Below are positions 1 to 10,399 of a stretch of 64,000 nt of DNA, piece after piece. The stretch covers positions 1-64,000 of the forward strand of contig JAQFVV010006336.1 of assembly GCA_028023455.1 (NCBI GenBank), written 5' to 3'. Position 1 is the stretch's first letter, and every line of letters begins with the position of its first letter. Position numbers and translations under genes: made by a program. This stretch comes from Epiperipatus broadwayi (lineage: Eukaryota; Onychophora; Udeonychophora; Euonychophora; Peripatidae). The notes below the pieces were generated by a model. It was given only the letters and a program-made list of their open reading frames with translations. It was not told the DNA's origin and ran no database searches.

Positions 1-651
1 TGGCAGCTTGCATCTAAAAAGTCTTATGCCCTTTAACTAATGAATACGAAAGGAAGTACTTTCTTCCTTGAGAAATTTAAATAAGAGAATATGATCACCG
101 ACCAGCCTAACGGAGTGGAAGATTGCCCTGTGTCAGCAACGTTCGATGATGATGACTTGATAGTCATCGTTGAAAAATAAAACCCATGTAGAATGCTCTA
201 CGTGATGACTTGACCAATTAATTAAAGTCAAACAAGCTTTTATCGAACTATTTTAAAACATTTATAAACTATATTAATTATGCCCTAATTATCGTGCACT
301 TCCTGAATATTAATACAAACTAACAAAAGTTGAATTAAAATATATTTAACCCTTTATCGACCCTTTTGCAAAAACATTTTAAATATATATATGGATAAAT
401 AAATCAACATTAGTGAAGCAAGAAAATACCATTTTAACATTATATGAATATATATAAACACTTGTAACTTAGGAGCTGGGGACATAGGTGAAAAACGGAG
501 CTAATAGTTTATTATTAGCCAATTATAAAAATCATAAACATGTAATATTTTCTTTCGACTCGATGATTGATAGAACTTATAAATTTAGTTCTAATGGGTG
601 AGAATTACTATTTGAAATTAATATTATAATATTTGCGTGAGGCAAATAGAA
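1..651. other. AT-rich sequence left of the LTR element, no gene seen
   Basis: I see no coding frame of note. A sequence near 552-566 (CTTTCGACTCGATG) is an inverted near-match of the LTR edge at about 660-676, so this flank may itself carry retroelement debris. Nothing else is supportable. Confidence 0.5.
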
Positions 652-1808
652 CGGGGGAGCTCATCGAGTTGAAAGGTTATTGGCATATAATTTTAAATAA
701 ACGACATTAATAAAGCATACAAATATATATATTAAATGAATTGCCAGGTAAGAAAAGAAAAAGTTTAAAGACTAGAGATTGAAAGAATTACGCTATAGAT
801 TTGCAGTAGCATTTTATAAATATTTTTACATTGAAGAATAAAGAGCTCTTAAATAGGAGGAGAGTAAAATAAAGTTCGAACTGGCCAGAAAGTTTAACGT
901 TCATTATAGAAATATATTATCCCTTCCGCTGGTCCTTAAGTTGCACCTCCAAGTTGTTGAAAACATAGGCATCATTGGTTGACTACTGGAACAGTATTTT
1001 AGTAGCTTTCATAATTTTAGCAGAATGATCAGTCCGGAAAAAGGTTCAGCAGCTCCATTGAAGATTTCTCAGGACTTTAGGAACCGTAGCCAGATTCCTG
1101 ATGTTCTAGCCCTCTATCATGATGAAATACAAATTAATATGCACAGAGTTCACTGCACTACTCTACAACAAAGTTAGCTTTTTTTCCTGACTTTTCAGGG
1201 CTATATATCCTGTTCACTGATGCCTCCGGCTAGTGCTCATTTTATTATCAATGTGTTTTTTTTTATAATTAGTTGTTTTCAAATACATTCCCTCGATAAG
1301 GCTTTCAAACTAATTAGCTTGAATTCCTTCTCTAATTGAAAATGAATTCTTAAAATCTGAAAATGATTTAATTAGAAAAATGAATCCTTATCTTTTTCCA
1401 ATTCATAAAGCTTTACTATTGTTTTAAGAATTTTAAAGCTTATCGAAGGAATGTAGCTTTTAATCACTGAAACTTTACAAATTATTTAAAGGTGAAAAAA
1501 AAAAACAAGTATTCCCGACGCAATGAAACTTTCGAACAATTATATATATTTAATATTTACAAATATATATACGCACAATCCACACAATTTAATATATATA
1601 AATTCATGAATATTTTATCATGAATTTATTTAGAGAATTGATCAATTTTAAACTAAACTAATTAATTTTGCTACGCATTTGAAATAAGTTATTCATTATG
1701 GAAATTAGCATGGATTGAACGTATAAAGCCCCATTGCATCGGAAATTTAAGGTTAGTATTAGGGTAAATAACATGAAGCTAGGATCCAACTCAGATCCGA
1801 CTGCTTCA
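652..1808 (-). repeat. 3' LTR of the gag-only element
   Basis: Direct repeat partner of 4264-5422 in the same orientation. On the minus strand it starts TGAAGCAGTC and ends ...GAGCTCCCCC. The final dinucleotide is CG here and CA in the other copy, consistent with a CA end altered by mutation. It holds several short TA tracts and poly-A/T runs but no long frame. Its gag-proximal edge is defined by the purine tract at 1809-1822. Confidence 0.8.
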
Positions 1809-1822
1809 TTTCTTTTCACTTC
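1809..1822 (-). other. Polypurine tract of the LTR element
   Basis: On the minus strand the 14 bases GAAGTGAAAAGAAA directly precede the TG that opens the 3' LTR. In LTR retrotransposons this is the primer for plus-strand DNA synthesis. Its exact placement fixes the element's orientation. Confidence 0.75.
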
Positions 1823-2214
1823 AAAAAAAAAACAATGAAACAAAAATGACTTTACTTACGCAGGATATAGTTGCATAAGTGTATAGACTCTGGGAGAACA
1901 GCCTGAGCATGAATAATATAACCTGCCCAAACTACAAAAATTATACATGTCTCACTGCAATCAATTTTTTGAATATTCAACTTATATTAAGTTTAATAAA
2001 TCGGTCCGTTTATCAAGTCTCATTTTTCCTATGGTCATGTCAGTTGGTCTTCTGTATATATATATCTGTCTCTACAGTTTATCTTACTGTTTCCCTGGAT
2101 CAGGTGGTACATATTGTTTTAACTGTCTGGCATTGTAATGGTCATAGTCCTGGTCTTTTCTGGTTGGCGTCAAGTTCCCATAGTCTATTGCAGTCAAAAA
2201 GTCTATGGTCTTTT

Positions 2215-3189
2215 CTATTGACATAGGGCACATCCCAAGCATGACTCTTTGGATCCATGGGGGTAAATGATGTCTAATCGTCTGGATGATGTGTTGGTCC
2301 TCATATTTGAAGGCTGTAAGGGATTTGAATGTTGGTCCTCATATTTGAAGGCTGTAAGGGATTTGAATGTGGTCACTTGCTGGATGAAGTAAGCTGTGTA
2401 TCCCTGTCTGTAGTTTTCTTGATACTTTTGTGTTTTCAGTCTATGCAAGATTCCCTCCTGCATTTCCTGACTCCAATATTTTTTTAAGATGGCATTTTCA
2501 TATCCTTGGATCGTGGTAGGTGGTTTTTTTAATAGCTTCCACCATGCCTTGGCAGCTTCTCTTAAGTAGTGGCTCACTATGATAACCTTTTCTTTTTCTG
2601 CTACAGTGTATAGGCAAAAAAAATCCTTAATGCTGCCTATGTGATTTATTGGATTTTCTCCTGGACTTCCTCTAAAAATTTGAACTTCCACAGAAGATAT
2701 AATGGATGGTCTCGGTAGATTTCTTGGACTCATTTCGGGGTTTGTCTTCCATGTAGTCTGAACATCTTCGTTTTCCTTCTCTGTATTTGGATCAGCTTCT
2801 TCCACTGTTTCATGACTGACCTCATCTTCACTGTCATCTTCTTTGCTGTCCACAACTTCTTTTGGTGTGGTCTGATCATCATTTTTTCTTGGAGCTTTGT
2901 AAGTGCCTATTGCTTGAGGATGCTTTGCAATTTCTGGGTTGGTTTGGATGCCTCATGCTTCCTCAAGCCTTAAAATTCTTTCCATCATCATCATCATTAT
3001 TTTTCGATCTTCTCTCATTTCTTCGAGGATCATATGAAAACTCTCTCGATCATCTTGAGCCGTCTTTCTGCTTTGATGGTTGCGCTTTTTTTTACTGATA
3101 TGATTCTTAAAAGTGATCTCTTGTTCACTGGGGGTGGTTGAAGGCACATCACTATCATCAGTCAATCCTTGATCTAATTGTTCTTCCAT
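2215..3189 (-). pseudogene. Retrotransposon gag (Ty3/gypsy-type), one internal stop and a frameshifting duplication
   Basis: Gag is the structural protein that packages element RNA. The frame starts at ATG 3189. It has an acidic, coiled-coil-like N-terminus (MEEQLDQ..., with a run of methionines) and reaches a TGA at 2953-2955. It then continues in the same frame to 2215, about 325 codons in all. The part after the stop carries the usual retrotransposon-gag pattern: F-x-G, EN-P-x-x-x-I, EK near a YLREAAKAWW helix, and a late KxxKYQEN segment. A 38-bp tandem duplication (about 2294-2369) shifts the C-terminal frame. No CCHC zinc knuckle is seen. The single TGA could be decay or read-through; decay is likelier given the duplication. 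Confidence 0.75.
2294..2369. repeat. 38-bp tandem duplication inside gag
   Basis: The segment beginning tgttggtcctcatatttgaa is repeated back to back with no mismatch that I see. Because 38 is not a multiple of three, it changes the reading frame of the gag C-terminus. Perfect identity suggests a recent event. Confidence 0.85.
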
Positions 3190-4263
3190 CTTTGCAAGTG
3201 AATCAATATAATAAACAACGTGAATTAACTTATAGTACTCTCTGTATGCTTAAAAAATATTTTTTTCTTCAGTAATTTTAACTAGGTATCTGACTACAGG
3301 TCCATTGTCCCAATCTTCACTAGCTGCTGCATATTATTTCCCCAATCTATGTAATCTGTTTTTTTTTTTTTTTTTTTTTTAGTTTACCTACGTTTTGTTG
3401 ATTAGCTCTTTATAGTAACTCTTTGAGTGAGACATGTATTCAAAAATATCAAAGATAAGAAAAAAAACATTATTCACTTTCCCTTTGTTCAACTGTTCTG
3501 TTCTCCCATGTCTGAAAAAAAAACTATACAGTGATATACAAATATTATGTATTAGCAGGTAGAACAAATAATTCTGTATTGAACACACTTGGTTTTATTA
3601 TGGCGATTGACCCACTACTGTGCTGACAATCAAATTTGCTGACAAATTTATTTATATGGGCGCCAGTGAGCAAAATGAAATCAATAGGGCATGTGATATA
3701 ACCCATTGACCCCCAAACCACATATGATTGACTTAATTTTTGATAAAACAATTGAATTGATAATGAATATTTATTAATGAATAACAGATAATGCATTCCT
3801 GACCTGAGTTTAAATATAGGAGTTTAAATATTACTAAGCATGAGGTTTCACACACACAAAGAAATGTCAAAATTAATATTACAAGAACTTTTATTGGTGA
3901 TATTATTCTAAATCTTGCTAGCATGAAAGCGTGCAAACCATTTAAGCATTTTGCCAACTGCATCTGGTTGCTTGGTGTACACAAAGGGTCTTCACCTGCT
4001 TTGAGGTTACTCTATAAATTATTGTCATTAAAGCGTAATGTCACACTGCATCGGACCGCTTGACAGATAATTCCCAGTTTGAAGGTCTTTGCCTACTTTG
4101 AGGCTACTAAAAATACAGAGCGAACATTAAATATATATGCTAGCAAGCAATACTTTGAAATTAAGACATTTATGATATCATATTGGATATTTTTAATTAT
4201 AACAACTGAGATAAACATAATTAATTTTGACACAGAAAAACATTTCATTTATTTTTACCCCAA
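3190..4263 (-). other. Untranslated leader of the LTR element
   Basis: About 1.07 kb between the 5' LTR and the gag start. It contains a pure T run near 3359-3380 and no supported frame. The bases next to the LTR on the minus strand (TTGGGGTAAAAATAAATG) would be the primer-binding site, but I cannot match them to a tRNA 3' end. A TGGCGCC-like string near 3658-3666 could be an alternative relic. Confidence 0.4.
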
Positions 4264-5422
4264 TGGGGGAGCTCATCGAGTTGAAAGATTATTGGCATAT
4301 AATTTTAAATAAACGACATTAATAAAGCATACAAATATATATATTAAATGAACCGCCAGGTAAGAAAAGAAAAAGTTTAAAGACTAGAGATTGAAAGAAT
4401 TACGCTATAGATTTACAGTAGCATTTTATAAATATTTTTACATTGAAGAATAAAGAGCTCTTAAATAGGAGGAGAGTAAAATAAAGTTCGAACTGGCCAG
4501 AAAGTTTAACGTTCATTATAGAAATATATTACCCCTTCTGCTGGTCCTTAAGTTGCACCTCTAAGTTGTTGAAAACATAGGCATCATTGGTTGACTACTG
4601 GAACAGTATTTTAGTAGCTTTCATAATTTTAGCAGAATGATTGGTCCAGAAAAAGGTTCAGCAGCTCCATTGAAGATTTCTCGGGACTTTAGGAACCGTA
4701 GCCAGATTCCTGATGTTCTAGCCCTCTATCATGATGAAATACAAATTAATATGCACAGAGTTCACTGCACTACTCTACAACAAAGCTAGCTTTTTTTTCC
4801 TGACTTTTCAGGGCTATATATCCTGTTCACTGATGCCTCCGGCTAGCACTCATTTTATTATCAATGTGTTTTTTTTTATAATTAGTTGTTTTCAAATACA
4901 TTCCCTCGATAAGTCTTTCAAACTAATTAGCTTGAATTCCTTCTCTAATTGAAAATGAATTCTTAAAATCTGAAAATGATTTAATTAGAAAAATGAATCC
5001 TTATCTTTTTCCAATTCATAAAGCTTTACTATTGTTTTTAAGAATTTTAAAGCTTATTGAAGGAATGTAGCTTTTAATCACCGAAATTTTACAAATTATT
5101 TAAAGGTGAAAAAAAAAAACAAGTATTCCCGACGCAATGAAACTTTCAAACAATTATATATATTTAATATTTACAAATATATATACGCACAATCCACGCA
5201 ATTTAATATATATAATTTCATGAATATTTTATCATGAATTTATTTAGAGAATTGATCAATTTTAAACTAAAGTAATTAATTTTGCTACGCATTTGAAATA
5301 AGTTATTCATTATGGAAATTAGCGTGGATTGAACGTATAAAGCCCCATTGCATCGGAAATTTAAGGTTAGTATTAGGGTAAATAACATGAAGCTAGGATC
5401 GAACTCAGATCCAACTGCTTCA
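4264..5422 (-). repeat. 5' LTR of the gag-only element
   Basis: Direct repeat of 652-1808. On the minus strand it begins TGAAGCAGTT and ends ...GAGCTCCCCCA, i.e. TG...CA. Differences from the partner copy are mostly C/T or G/A and often fall at CpG in one copy and TpG or CpA in the other. Confidence 0.8.
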
Positions 5423-5650
5423 ATACATTCTGTCCCATAATCTGATTGAATTTTTTCCAGGGTCATTTGATAAAAGAAGACTTACAATATTGATATAGTT
5501 CTTTAGGTATTTGTTCTTTGACCTATAACATACTTGGACCATCCTAAATCATGCACACATTTCTTGGATAATATATTCTCTCCAATGACATGCATGATCT
5601 AAATGCATGTTTTGTGAATCATGATTTATTTAAAGGTGGTAGATTCATCA
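5423..5650 (-). pseudogene. Possible integrase-like scrap flanking the LTR element
   Basis: On the minus strand, just upstream of the 5' LTR, a frame reads EKIQSDYGTE. This resembles the SDxGTE signature around the second catalytic Asp of retroviral-type integrases. The surrounding frame is broken within about 15 codons upstream, and no zinc-binding or other core motif is certain. If real, the LTR element inserted into an older pol gene. The match is short, so this is a hint only. Confidence 0.25.
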
Positions 5651-6179
5651 ATGTTTGGCAAACTGGATATCTTTAAAATGGATTTCATTATCATTATTTA
5701 TGCATGACAACTAGACATAACTTTATTCTAGAGCCTTTGTGCCAAATATGCCTGGTATGATTTTTGAAATTGACATCCTGTTATCCATTATCATACAACA
5801 CCAGTTTATCAATAGTTGTGTACAAACTATTCAGACAGAAATACAAACTCTCTGAGGGTGAAATGCAGGCCATTTCTTTGCAATTTATTTTAAGAGTGAT
5901 AGCCTGCACTAACTCTGATATAATCAACTATTTATTTACAGATTAGGAATATAAATTTAGTTTATTAATATAGTATTTTGAAAATTCATAATCATTTGAA
6001 TAAGTTTTGACTTATCATAAGTTATTAGCATACTGGATAGATAGATATTTCTGTGTTTTAGTTGTTTCATATCTTGACAATAAAACTATTCAGGTCTTCA
6101 TTCTCATGTTTATGTTATTTGGAAGTTATTTGTTTTACATTCAAAGGTGAACCCTGTGGAATAGAATTATGGAGTTTGA

Positions 6180-9100
6180 ATCCTAAAATTAGTTTGACAT
6201 TTAGAGAGAGAAAGCTTGTTAAAATGGAAATAATGGAAGCAGATATGTTATTCAATTGTAATATTCAATGGGTGTTAATAGAAACAGAATCAAATGCCGA
6301 TGAAATATTTATTTGTACTATTATGGGACCAGTTGTTCTAATTGCTCAAACTTGGTCAATAACAATTTTAAATGGGGTGGTAGCAACAGAGGTCGAACCA
6401 TCACTTTTAGAAAACTGATAGTATGAGGAAGAAGGCAGAATAATAGGTTGTATCTTATCCTTAATGATAGATTTACTGGCATTGATAAGTAAAAGTGACA
6501 TAGAGATAGAATAACAGTTATTAAGTTGAGAGGGTAAAGCAAGTTCAAAATAATTGGTACCATAAAATCTAATATGCCAGAGGACTAGAGTGAATGCTAT
6601 TGAGAAAAGGATCCAGACTTTGTAATATTATGATTTTGATGACTTACACCTAAAACAAATATTAGGAGTCATGACAGCTGAAATTTTGCAACTTATATTT
6701 AATATAATAAAAAATAGAAGATAACATGTTGAGTGTTGGGAAGAAATGCTTATCTACAATAATTGAAGAAGGATTAACTTTTTACTTTTATAAAAAAGAG
6801 CCTAGTGAATGTAATTTTTCAACCAGTTATAAAGATAAGCTATGAAAATTTTGGTATTTTTAGTAAAAAAAAAAGCATTTAGCAAAAATAGGTTGTGTGG
6901 GCTTATATTCTTGCTTAATAGACATACTTCAAAAAATAGAAGCAGATTCATAAGAAATGGCTTTTAGTTTCAAATTAATAGCACCAAGTTCTCTTACTAG
7001 CTGGAGGTGATTTGTTTTTACTAGTGTAATGTCTAATGACTGATTGGATGATGTTGATAAAAGAGAAGCAAGCTATAATAAGATGCAGAGAATGAATATC
7101 AGTCTTACTAAAATAGATGGAACTTTCAGGTTATTGGTTTTGGAGATATAGCACTAAGCAATATATTGTAATTAAAATCAGTTTGTGTATGAAGATCAAT
7201 ATCAACTTGAATAGAAAGTGCCACAAAGTGATCAGGAAAATAAATAGTTCCAAAGACAAATTAACTATAAAGTGCAGATCAGGTGAATGAGGAGGCATTA
7301 CTGGGGAAAAAGTGTCATACAATTGATAAAGTGAGTCTATTTAATAGCAAAATAATTATAAAGTATATTAAAGTCACCTAAAAGAGAAGCAGAAAAAGAA
7401 TTGGATGAAAGGATAATATAAGTTGATGTTTAAAAATGAGTCTGTTATATAAATAAAGACAAGGCAGCATGATGAAAGGTAATGATGATCATGTTTTGAT
7501 CAAGCTAAAGAATGTTAAAAAACTTAATTAGAGTTTTATGATGAATTAATACACTTGTCTGTGCAGTTGGGGTATTGGAGGTAGAGAACTCTAAAACTCA
7601 AGTCTCCCACAGTATCTAACAAGATTGATAAAGAATGTATATAAATTTAGTCTCAGAAAAGTAATATAAAAAGAAAATAAAGAGATTCATTTGCTGACAG
7701 CAAACAGCTCTTCGGGAGAGTTAATATCCTTCACATTGATAGTGGTAATATTCAGCCACATAAACTATACAATCTAAATAGGGAAGGAATAAATTGTTTA
7801 AAATTCAAAGAGACTGTGAAACAATTTATTACAAAGGCAACACATTTTAAGCAATAAATGTACAGGTACCCTGAGGGCCCATAGTGGTAAAGCAATGAAT
7901 AAAAAGGCAAGACAATTTGAGTAGAAAATGTACAGGCACCCCAGGAGCACATATAAATAAAACAATGCATAAAAACTACATCCTGGTATAAAAACATGAT
8001 ATTGCACAAATCAAAAACAATCTTAGCATAAAAAGCAGATGAAATCTGAGGAGAATCATTCATAAAACATGATATTTAGAATTGAACCGATTAATAGGCA
8101 AAACCAAAAGCATAAAGAAAAAAAAGTATGATTTATTGTACCTTTGCAGACATATTGTAAAGATGATTTTATTGCACCTAAGCAGACATACTCAATAAGA
8201 GAGAGCTTACTTTCCATAGTCAATTTGACACCATTATCCACAGCTAGATCAGAAGAACCATTAGTAATTTCCCACACCTGGGGTGCATGCTTATTAGTGC
8301 TTAATCCTGCAAAGAATAATTTCTACTCTGGTGATAAGGTTGCAACAGTAGCTAACACCTTCTTAAGCCAATGATGATTTCTAGGCACACACAGTTTCAG
8401 AAGAGTCTTAGATTTAATAAATGTTTTCAATTTTTTAAAAGCCCCAATGGGATCTGGAACTTGGTATTGAAAGTTATCAAATCTGACTGAAACTCAGAAA
8501 TGGTTATAGCATATAAATATGGATTATTCTTTATCAACTTCTACATTGTCCTTGGTCTCCCCTTTGTAAACATAGATAATATATCATTGTTTAATGAAGA
8601 GGCCTGAAATATTTGTAAGTTTGAGAATCAGTGGACATGGGTTCATTTATGCAAAAAACAGAAAGTTTTTGAAGATGGTTATAAGTCAAAAATGAGTAAT
8701 AGACTAATGCAAATCTTTGGAACACTGGTGATTTTTTGAAAAACAATCCTTAACAGTATGTGTTCTTGCTTTTCAAAAGAAATGTTGAGATAAAACTTCT
8801 CTAAAGGTTATTATCAAAGAAAAATATCAGTGACATTAAGTGTTGAGATGTCAATTGGCAATTTTTTTCTTTAATGTTGTGTTGGTTAATACTGGAACAT
8901 TAGCTCTTTTCCCTAGAAAATATTTGAAGTTTGATATGGTTATAAACTTATTAAGCAGAAGCTTAAGATTTGTCATACTGAAGTCAATGTAACCTGTTCT
9001 TAATTTGACTAGTAAGCAACAGAGGCAGACCAATATTAATATAACACAATAATTTATTGTATAAAGAAATAATGTTTTTTAAATAAATTTTTTAAATAGC

Positions 9101-9980
9101 ATTATTGAATTTTACACTGATGTATTTATTGTTATGGTTCAGCAAAACTTGTAAATAATGCTCCATATTTTTTCTAATAAACATTGCATATTTTTTTCTA
9201 ATGGAAACTTACAAACCTCATTTTCTAAAATTGTAACTGTAATAAGGAGCATCTTAGCATTATATATTTTTTAAAATATTTAAGCAAAACAGGGGCACTG
9301 TTAAATTAAATTTGTTTCTATATTTTTGAAATAGTCATTGACCAATAGTCATAGAGCCAGAATTGGTTCTATTTATGGATACAATTTTGTTTAGATCACG
9401 ATTTAGCAGATTAAACACATCAGTTTTGTTGACTCATAAATGTTCAAAGTTTATTTTAGGCCTCAAATCAGATTTGTTATGGATTTGAATAATTGTTTTT
9501 CCCCTTTTATTTTAAATTTCTATAAGAGATTTAGAATTTGGCAAGTCAATTCCATTATTTTGTAACTTATTTAACAAATTATTATTATTAGCAACAGATT
9601 TGTAATGACCAGGGTTAAATTTAAAAGGTCTGAAAGTCTTTCAAGTTATTACTATCTCTCATAAGTGAATTAGAAATCTTTTTTTATCAGCATCTGATGA
9701 CTTTTTACTATTAGCTGAAAATTTGGAAGAATAATAAGTTCTATTCTTGACAGAGGATAAGTCATAGAATGTAGTATAATACAGATATTTCACAATCATT
9801 TAAAAGTGGCTGCATTGAATCTTCCATAGTGGTTGATTCTGTCAAAGCTACTCGTAGTTATTACAAAAAAGAATATTTTTTTGCAAATAGTTTGGCTAGC
9901 TGACTTCAGAGTTGTTAGAAAAAGGGGAGATTCCAGCTTAATCCTAAAGATATCAAATTGCCAAACGCCAAACTCCATGA
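6180..9980 (-). mobile_element. Degenerate CR1/L2-like LINE, minus strand
   Basis: No intact frame survives, but diagnostic pieces occur in order on the minus strand. LLGDFNILYN (about 7350-7380) matches the GDFN motif of the apurinic endonuclease. SPDLHF (about 7280) is followed after a frameshift by PDHFVALSIQVD (about 7205-7236), the SDH catalytic block. Further on (6300-6560) a region resembles the linker before reverse transcriptase, reading IRFYGTNYFEL and VIDQV-AIRTT then ISSAFDSV. Upstream, 8000-9980 has ORF1-like coding patches (FIKSKTLLKLCVPRNHHWLKK; LLNRDLNKIVSINR). Reverse transcriptase itself is missing, so this is a truncated, old copy. The clade assignment rests on overall pattern and is moderate. 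Confidence 0.5.
7859..7998. repeat. Two imperfect 70-bp tandem units within the LINE region
   Basis: The phrase tgtacagg(t/c)accc(t/c) recurs at 7859 and 7929, followed each time by a similar 'caatgaataaaaa / caatgcataaaaa' segment. The copies are diverged, so this is an old duplication. Confidence 0.55.
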
Positions 9981-10307
9981 TTTTCTAATAAAAAAAACTG
10001 TTATTACAGTCATAAGAAAAATAAGCAACTTAATCAAACAGGTGCTACATAGAAACGTAATCAGATAATTATTTTTAATAATAATATATACATAAATGAA
10101 ACAGAAAAGCTTCTAGAAAACATGCAGTATGTGCTCTCTGTGTGTCATTTGATTTTGGACATTTGTGATCAGACATTGATTGAAAATAAATATAATATAT
10201 ATTTATTGTTGGTTTTGTACTTTGTAACAAACATGTTTTTATGTAAATGTATTTAAAAAATAAAAAGAATTATTAATTTTGTTTTATTTTAAAAATGATC
10301 TCATCAA

Positions 10308-10383
10308 GCATTGGTGGGAGGCCTGGCAGTTAGCATAGCTGCCTTCCAAGCAGCTGGCTCAGGTTTGCTTCCTGGTCAACGCA
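10308..10383 (+). tRNA. tRNA-Gly(TCC)-derived pseudogene or SINE head
   Basis: The sequence follows eukaryotic tRNA-Gly(UCC) closely. The anticodon arm GCTGC-CTTCCAA-GCAGC carries anticodon TCC, and the A-box region reads ctggcagttagcatagc. The 3' end ...GGTCAACGCA pairs with the 5' GCATTGG apart from an A-C mismatch and a G-T pair. The B box (ggtttgcttcc) is damaged and there is one insertion near the D arm. No shared body downstream is evident, so it may be a tRNA pseudogene rather than a full SINE. Confidence 0.65.
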
Positions 10384-10399
10384 TTTGACATATGAAATA

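Larger units (their letters stand above)
652..5422 (-). mobile_element. Gag-only LTR retrotransposon, non-autonomous, minus strand
   Basis: Two direct repeats of about 1.16 kb (652-1808 and 4264-5422) flank an interior of about 2.45 kb that encodes a retrotransposon gag-like protein on the minus strand. Read on the minus strand, each repeat begins TGAAGC. A purine tract, GAAGTGAAAAGAAA (1809-1822), abuts the start of the downstream repeat, exactly where a polypurine tract should lie. No protease, reverse transcriptase, RNase H or integrase is visible in the interior, so the copy would need enzymes from elsewhere. By eye the LTRs differ at roughly 2-3% of positions, nearly all transitions. I see no convincing target-site duplication (left flank ...atagaa, right flank atacat...), so recombination between elements or age is possible. 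The primer-binding site is not clear. Confidence 0.85.

Noticed and set aside
3655-3670. GGCGCC string resembling a gypsy primer-binding site on the minus strand
   Set aside because: It is about 600 bp from the 5' LTR end; a primer-binding site should abut the LTR.
6062-6418. 118-codon plus-strand frame
   Set aside because: No recognisable domain; it overlaps LINE-like reverse-strand coding (AIRTT, ISSAFDSV), so it is probably a shadow.
6321-6563. IRFYGTNYFELAL considered as a laminin-G or neurexin exon
   Set aside because: Its place in order after LINE endonuclease motifs and the following VIDQV-AIR pattern fit a LINE linker better.
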